In this document: positions 8,334-12,425 of the stretch, piece after piece | Layout: each line of letters starts with the position of its first letter | Position numbering within the stretch: position 1 is the first letter of the stretch | Origin: Bacteroidota bacterium | GTDB lineage: Bacteria; Bacteroidota; Bacteroidia; B-17B0; Aurantibacillaceae | Assembly (NCBI GenBank): GCA_016711805.1 | Contig: JADJSH010000035.1 | Location: 1 to 12,425 of the forward strand | DNA: 12,425 nucleotides | Direction: 5' to 3' | Notes under the pieces: generated by a model | Databases searched by the model: none | The model's input: only the letters and a program-made list of their open reading frames with translations | What the model was told of the DNA's origin: nothing | Program-made: the position numbers and the translations under genes

Positions 8334-9510
8334 TCACAAACAATTTTTATAATCTTCTATACGTTCTTTTGCAATCTTATCCCAGCTGTAATTATTTTGA
8401 ATTTTTGACACACCATAATTTCCTAATTGATTACGTAAATTCGCATCTTTCATTTTCTTAATTACGGCCGCTAGATCATTTACATCATTTTCGATATAGG
8501 TTAATCCATTTCCTTCAACACGTTCCATAGCTTGTACTTTATTGCTAATCACAATTGGCAAACCACAAGCAGCGGCATCAATCATACTTGTAGATTCTTG
8601 TCGTGGCCAACTTCCTATATCAGCTAAAGCATAATATGCTGGTAATTCATGGTAAGGAACAAACTTGAGAACCGTACAACCTCTCATTTTTTTTATCTCT
8701 TCTATTTGTGGACCATTTCCCATAAATAATCCTTTAAATGGTTCACCCTCTCCTACTAACTTGTCAATTGCCTTGGCTAAACACAGTGGATTTTTACCTT
8801 CTGTAAAACGACCTGTATATATTACCACAATATCCAATTCCGTAAACCCTAATTCTAATCTTTTTGATTTACGTTCAGTGGTGTCTGCTGGACAAAAGAA
8901 ATCGGTATCAACACCTAAAGAAGCTAATTTCACTTTACTTGCTGGAACACCATAATATTTAACAGCAATGTCCAAAGCATCAATTGTTGCTGGATAACAT
9001 TTGGATGTAACCCAACTAATAATTTTACCAGGAACTGTACGTGTAATAAAAAACACAGCTTTATGAAAAAATGTTCCTTTACCCTCTTGAAATAGAGGAA
9101 ACACGGAAGCAACTGTATGATTGGCTGTAAACAACTTGTATCCCAATAAAATTTTATAATAGGCCGCTTGTAAAGTAGTAAATGAAAATGCATCAAAAAC
9201 CTGAACTACGTCAGGATCAATTTCTCTCAATTTTTGCCCCAAATTTTTAAAACAAACCTTATTATCAATGTTTCTAAACGGAATGCGATGAAGCGTGTAG
9301 CCATCAATCATCTTTACTCCTTCTTCTTGAATATTTTTCCCTAAAAATGGTTCATAAACGCTGCTGTAATCTGGACTATTATAATAAACCTGAGCCGTTG
9401 AAGCAACAACATGAACTTCGTGTCCTTGTTTGGCTAACGATTTCGGCAAGCAGTTTTCAATGTATCCCCATTCTGTCTGAGAACCAATTGGATAGAATAA
9501 CAATTTTCAT
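8334..9510 (-). CDS. GT4/GT1-like glycosyltransferase, probable one-base indel at the start
   Basis: This is a GT-B glycosyltransferase that would add one sugar to the lipid-linked repeat unit. The N-domain begins YPIGSQTEWGYIENCLPKSL and GHEVHVVAS. The C-domain has VVIYTGRFTEGKNPLCLAKAI (donor-site strand and helix), FMGNGPQIEEIKK and WPRQESTSMIDAAACGLPIV. In the last motif the usual E-x7-E is altered: Glu303 is followed by Asp309, only six residues later. The in-frame start would be TTG at 9503, but the ATG at 9510 gives MKIV one frame away, the expected start for this family. An extra base between 9494 and 9507 would join them, and a TGA lies just upstream of the TTG in its frame, so I place the start at 9510. 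The length is about 391 residues, as expected. It follows a 136-bp gap, the only space in the cluster that could hold a promoter. Confidence 0.9.
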
Positions 9511-9646
9511 AGAAAGATGATTTGTATATAATTCACTAAATTTAAAATAATAGCAATTGCTATATGAACGCTCCAAAATTACGATAAATAAACAATTCTG
9601 TAGTTGTAAAAAAATTACCGTAATTAATTGAATACATATGACTCAA
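9511..9646 (-). promoter_or_regulatory. Intergenic gap with a possible Bacteroidota promoter and palindrome
   Basis: This 136-bp gap between the polymerase and the next glycosyltransferase is the longest non-coding stretch inside the cluster. On the minus strand TAATTTTG (9581-9574) matches the Bacteroidota -7 consensus TAnnTTTG, but I see no good -33 TTTG at the usual distance. Ten bases after it is a perfect 14-bp palindrome, ATAGCAATTGCTAT (9550-9563), which would lie just downstream of a transcription start near 9567. The ATG would follow about 57 bases later. In AT-rich DNA both motifs can occur by chance, so this is a weak candidate for an internal promoter with an operator. I see no terminator here. 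Confidence 0.3.
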
Positions 9647-10933
9647 CTATTGTTTTGTAGAGTCCTTCTCTCGCAAAACAAAAATCGATAAAAATATAAA
9701 CAACAAAATACCTCCTGTAATAAAACAACTCAATAAAGGAGCACTCAAAATCATGTATATATAACTAAAAAACAAACCGTAATAGCCTATGTTTAGTCTT
9801 AAAGAGTTAAAGAGTCCGAAAAGTGCAGCAAAAACAATGGAAAATAAACCCACACCCCAATAACCCAAATTCATAAAACCATCAGATACAATTCCATTAT
9901 TTGCATATGCATCTGTTGTATTCAAGTAGGTTTTCGAAATTAAAAAACCAACAGGCATGTCGTAGGGGCTATGAAAAAAATTATTAAAGAAATGGCTCTC
10001 TGCAAAATAAAATGGTCGACCATCAAAAAAATCAAAGTACCATTGTGTTAGCAAAGCTGGAATAAACAAAAAACGGTTTACAAATGTGCCAGACAAAATA
10101 GGTTTATCTGCTTTTATAATTGCATAATCAACGATGGGAAATACAATAAATAATATAATTGTAAAAAGTAAAAAGTAGTTAATTTTAGAAACATAATCTT
10201 TTCCTACATAGTAGAAAAAAACAAGAAGAATTGAAGTAAAATAAACGAATTTGTTTCCCGAAATCACGAAAAGATATAACAAAACAATTAAACACAAACC
10301 AATAAAAACAGGCTTTTTACGAATCATAAAAAAAACAAGAGAAACAGGTAAAATTGTTTTTACGGATAAATGATACAAATAATTAACAACACCCGTTAAT
10401 TTTGCTGAAAAGACTTCACGTGTTTCATAAATATCTTTTAACAACAATGTTTTTAAATAAATATTTGAACGAAATGTAATAATTATGGGCAATGTAAATA
10501 ATATAGTTGCTGCTGCAAGTATCCAGCTGGAATGCTTTTGAGAGATTGACCACACAGGTAATTTGATTTTGACAAATATGCTAAGTGCAAATGTTGACAC
10601 AAAAAAGCAGTTTGAAAAAAATGGTCCCAATGCACCATTAGCGAAAGAAAAAAGAATTGAGTTGGGTATATAAAAGAAAAACAATAACAACAAAAAGATG
10701 CTATACAAGAATTTGCTTTTACTATAAATGATAAATGATAGGGCTAGTAAGCATATCAATAAGAACTTCGATAAAATATACTTTACAATATTAAAATTCA
10801 AATTAAAACCAAGATGCTTAAATTCTGGCACAATCAACAAATTATAATACACCTCCAAAATTAGTGCAACTAAAACTATAAGAATAGTTAGTCTAATAAA
10901 ATCTTTTGTAAGTGCTATTTTAGAAATCAACAT
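9647..10933 (-). CDS. wzy: Wzy-type polysaccharide polymerase (O-antigen polymerase-like membrane protein)
   Basis: This is a polytopic inner-membrane protein, 428 residues, intact, with about eleven hydrophobic segments spread along its length. It has no soluble catalytic domain. Wzy proteins share little sequence, so the call rests on topology, length, position beside a flippase, and a C-terminal periplasmic-type loop. The loop reads DAYANNGIVSDGFMNLGYWGVG (about 353-374), a pattern frequent in oligosaccharide repeat unit polymerases. A second loop, RPFYFAESHFFNNFFHSPYD, precedes it. The expected job is to polymerise undecaprenyl-linked repeat units in the periplasm. Its ATG (10931-10933) touches the flippase stop (TAG, 10934-10936), so the two are probably translationally coupled. 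Codon usage is very rich in Phe, Leu and Ile, as usual for this class. A transporter or another polytopic surface-glycan protein is the alternative. Confidence 0.75.
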   Translation of the reverse strand: MLISKIALTKDFIRLTILIVLVALILEVYYNLLIVPEFKHLGFNLNFNIVKYILSKFLLICLLALSFIIYSKSKFLYSIFLLLLFFFYIPNSILFSFANGALGPFFSNCFFVSTFALSIFVKIKLPVWSISQKHSSWILAAATILFTLPIIITFRSNIYLKTLLLKDIYETREVFSAKLTGVVNYLYHLSVKTILPVSLVFFMIRKKPVFIGLCLIVLLYLFVISGNKFVYFTSILLVFFYYVGKDYVSKINYFLLFTIILFIVFPIVDYAIIKADKPILSGTFVNRFLFIPALLTQWYFDFFDGRPFYFAESHFFNNFFHSPYDMPVGFLISKTYLNTTDAYANNGIVSDGFMNLGYWGVGLFSIVFAALFGLFNSLRLNIGYYGLFFSYIYMILSAPLLSCFITGGILLFIFLSIFVLREKDSTKQ

Positions 10934-12207
10934 CTAGCTAACTATTTTTTTTTCATACTGGTTAACAATCCAATAAATAAACCCACAATATGTTAAATGC
11001 ATAATTACTTCAATAGCAACGTATACCATTAAAAACTCCGTAATAGGTAAGCCCCTTACAAAAATACAAGGAACAAATAGCAATGAAGTACATTACCTGC
11101 CAAGCGCTATTCAACTTTATTTTACCAAAGGTTATAAAAACAGATGAAAAAGTAGAACCGATAAAGTTTAGTACAAAACTAAAAATCAAAATTTGAGAAA
11201 AAACTCCTGATAATTCATACTTTTCTCCAAATACAAAGCCGAACAAAAGTGGTCCAAAAAACATAATTACAACAACCTCAAGTATAATAACTGCGATTAA
11301 AACAAACAGCACATTTCGCATATCATTCTTGATACTCAATGAATCGTGCTTTTTAGAGGTAATTTGCTGAAATAATACTTGTGATATGGTTGCCGAAATA
11401 AAAACCAATGGAATTGATAATACCAATTTTGACAAATCAAGGTATCCCACTGTTTCGGTTGAATATAATTTATTAATAAATAGAAAAGGCAATACATTTG
11501 CTGCGCTACTGAGCAATGTTGGCAATACATTATACTTTGGATACTCGTTGTATTTATTAGCAACAAAGCCGATTTTTTTTAAAGAAACAAGTTTGAATGA
11601 AAACAAGTTTTTGAATATCTGCTTTCCTCCTGAGATTGTATTTGCTAGATTCCCCAGCAAATCACCGACAAATAAACCGCCAGGTAACCTCAATACTCCA
11701 AAAGTAGTTTGCACACCACCTTCTACTACTCGTCTAATAATCTTATTAAGTAGATGCTTTAAATGCTTTTTGTCGAATTAACCAATAATTCATGCTTTGG
11801 TAGGCACCAAAAAGCAAACTACCCAATGGCAACAAATAAAGGTAATTAGCATATTCCACAGGAAAATTAATAAGCCATTACCACCTCATCTTAAAGAATA
11901 ATAACACTAAAAAAACGAGTGTTGTAAAAATCAAATTAATGATAAAGGTGAGTGATAATAAATTTGCGGCTTCATTATTATGTTTCGGTAAAACAATTGC
12001 AGCTTCATAGCGCAATGCCGATACTATTGTTATAACGCCAAATAAATTCAAGTAAACCGCCATCGCCCCAAAATCCTCAGCACTGTATAACCTTCTTAAA
12101 AATGGATGTAAAACAAATGGTATAGCCTGAGCAATAACAGTCCCTAACACAAGTGTAAATGTGTTTTTACTAAAATCAGATGAAAGAGATAAATATTTTT
12201 TGAACAT
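10934..12207 (-). CDS. wzx: Wzx-type polysaccharide flippase, broken by two frameshifts and one stop
   Basis: This is a membrane flippase of the MATE/PST superfamily that would move the lipid-linked repeat unit across the inner membrane. The N-terminus (SKNTFTLVLGTVIAQ, then HPFLRRLYSAEDFGAMAVYL and SALRYEAAIVLPKHNNEA) matches the lipopolysaccharide biosynthesis protein group of Bacteroidota. An in-frame TAA at 11878-11880 interrupts it, after which the same frame continues WLINFPVEYANYLYLLPLGS and YQSMNYWLIRQKAFKAST. A shift at 11743-11750 leads to NKIIRRVVEGGVQTTFGVLR, and the long middle part includes VFGEKYELSGVFSQIL. A missing base at 11060-11064 hides the end (YFFVRGLPITEFLMVYVAIE through NQYEKKIVS). 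The rebuilt protein is about 425 residues with roughly 12 membrane segments. Near its end is a run of nine T on the plus strand (10945-10953). The ATG lies five bases after the T-run of the rny terminator. Confidence 0.87.
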
Positions 12208-12212
12208 GCTCT

Positions 12213-12253
12213 AAAAAAACGATAGCACAAAACGTAAACATTTTTGTGCTATC
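12213..12253 (-). terminator. Intrinsic (rho-independent) terminator after rny
   Basis: On the minus strand a perfect 12-bp inverted repeat, GATAGCACAAAA / TTTTGTGCTATC (12253-12242 and 12232-12221), encloses a 9-base loop. It is followed after one G by seven T (12219-12213). This is a textbook intrinsic terminator for the rny transcript, 20 bases after its stop codon. On the plus strand no T-run follows the stem, so it should act in one direction only. Confidence 0.9.
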
Positions 12254-12273
12254 TAAAAAAATCAATTTATATG

Positions 12274-12425
12274 TTATTTAGCATAATTTACTGCTCTTGT
12301 TTCACGTATCACGGTTACTTTAATAACCCTGACCAGGATACGTCATTTCTGTTTGAATACGTTGCGAAATATCAAATGATAATGTTTCTGCATCTTTATC
12401 TGTTACTTTATCACTTCAGACAATA
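12274..12425 (-). CDS. rny: Ribonuclease Y, C-terminal end only (one frameshift and one stop)
   Basis: RNase Y is a membrane-anchored endoribonuclease that initiates mRNA decay. Only its last 50 or so codons are in the window; the transmembrane segment, coiled coil, KH and HD domains lie beyond the right edge. The C-terminus is highly conserved and easy to recognise: SDKVTDKDAETLSFDISQRI, then QTEMTYPGQ, then IKVTVIRETRAVNYAK before TAA at 12274-12276. An extra base in the CCC at 12327-12329 (plus strand) breaks the frame between PGQ and IKVTV. A TGA at about 12417-12419, where a Glu-like codon is usual, breaks it again close to the edge. Both look like sequence errors, since this core gene is conserved on either side. 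It is the likely chromosomal anchor of the polysaccharide cluster. Confidence 0.9.

Noticed and set aside
8665..9196. Open frames of 88-96 codons on both strands inside the glycosyltransferase gene
   Set aside because: They are out-of-frame shadows of a well-conserved GT4-like coding sequence and have no start context or family resemblance.
11386..11781. 131-codon open frame on the plus strand
   Set aside because: It lies entirely antisense to the flippase, and its translation resembles no family I know. The flippase frame on the other strand is clearly conserved.
1..12425. CRISPR arrays, insertion sequences, tRNA or rRNA genes, toxin-antitoxin or defence modules
   Set aside because: I looked on both strands and found no regularly spaced repeats, transposase motifs, cloverleaf sequences or defence-type domains. 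The window is an ordinary, though damaged, surface-polysaccharide cluster.

Overview
The window is AT-rich and looks like a Bacteroidota (Bacteroidetes) chromosome. The signs are a C-terminal RNase Y sequence of the type found in this phylum, sugar-biosynthesis and glycosyltransferase families typical of its surface-polysaccharide loci, and genes that are packed end to end with no clear Shine-Dalgarno sequences. Everything recognisable is on the minus strand, so transcription runs from the right edge to the left edge. I could not assign a genus.

Layout in transcription order: the tail of rny (RNase Y) and a strong intrinsic terminator (12213-12253). Then a surface-polysaccharide cluster: Wzx-type flippase (12207-10934), Wzy-type polymerase (10933-9647), a 136-bp gap, a GT4-like glycosyltransferase (9510-8334), an OafA-like membrane acyltransferase (8314-7185), a LIC12133-family methyltransferase (7179-6376), an FdtA/QdtA-type sugar 3,4-ketoisomerase (6342-5977), an FdtB/QdtB-type PLP aminotransferase (5971-4889), a D-A-D nucleotide-sugar glycosyltransferase (4881-3877), a WbuB-like GT4 glycosyltransferase (3856-2694), a hexapeptide-repeat acyltransferase (2701-2069), an O-antigen-ligase-fold membrane protein (2068-804), and a second DegT-family aminotransferase (796-1) that runs off the left edge.

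How it fits together: ketoisomerase plus aminotransferase would turn dTDP-4-keto-6-deoxyglucose into a dTDP-3-amino-3,6-dideoxyhexose, and the second aminotransferase would supply another amino sugar. Three glycosyltransferases would assemble a lipid-linked repeat unit, which acyltransferases and the methyltransferase may decorate. The flippase would export it, the polymerase would extend it, and the ligase-fold protein may attach it. The upstream dTDP-sugar enzymes (RmlA, RmlB) and an initiating sugar-phosphate transferase are not in the window. All of this is inferred from family membership.

The most striking property is not a new system but the state of the sequence. By reading across broken frames I find about 19 single-base frameshifts and 3 in-frame stops, mostly in short homopolymers, spread over 8 of 13 genes. 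Each broken gene rebuilds to a normal-length, conserved protein. Indel error in the assembly is the simplest explanation, so the broken genes are listed as full-span CDSs with their break points. I see no RNA genes, CRISPR arrays, insertion sequences or defence genes.
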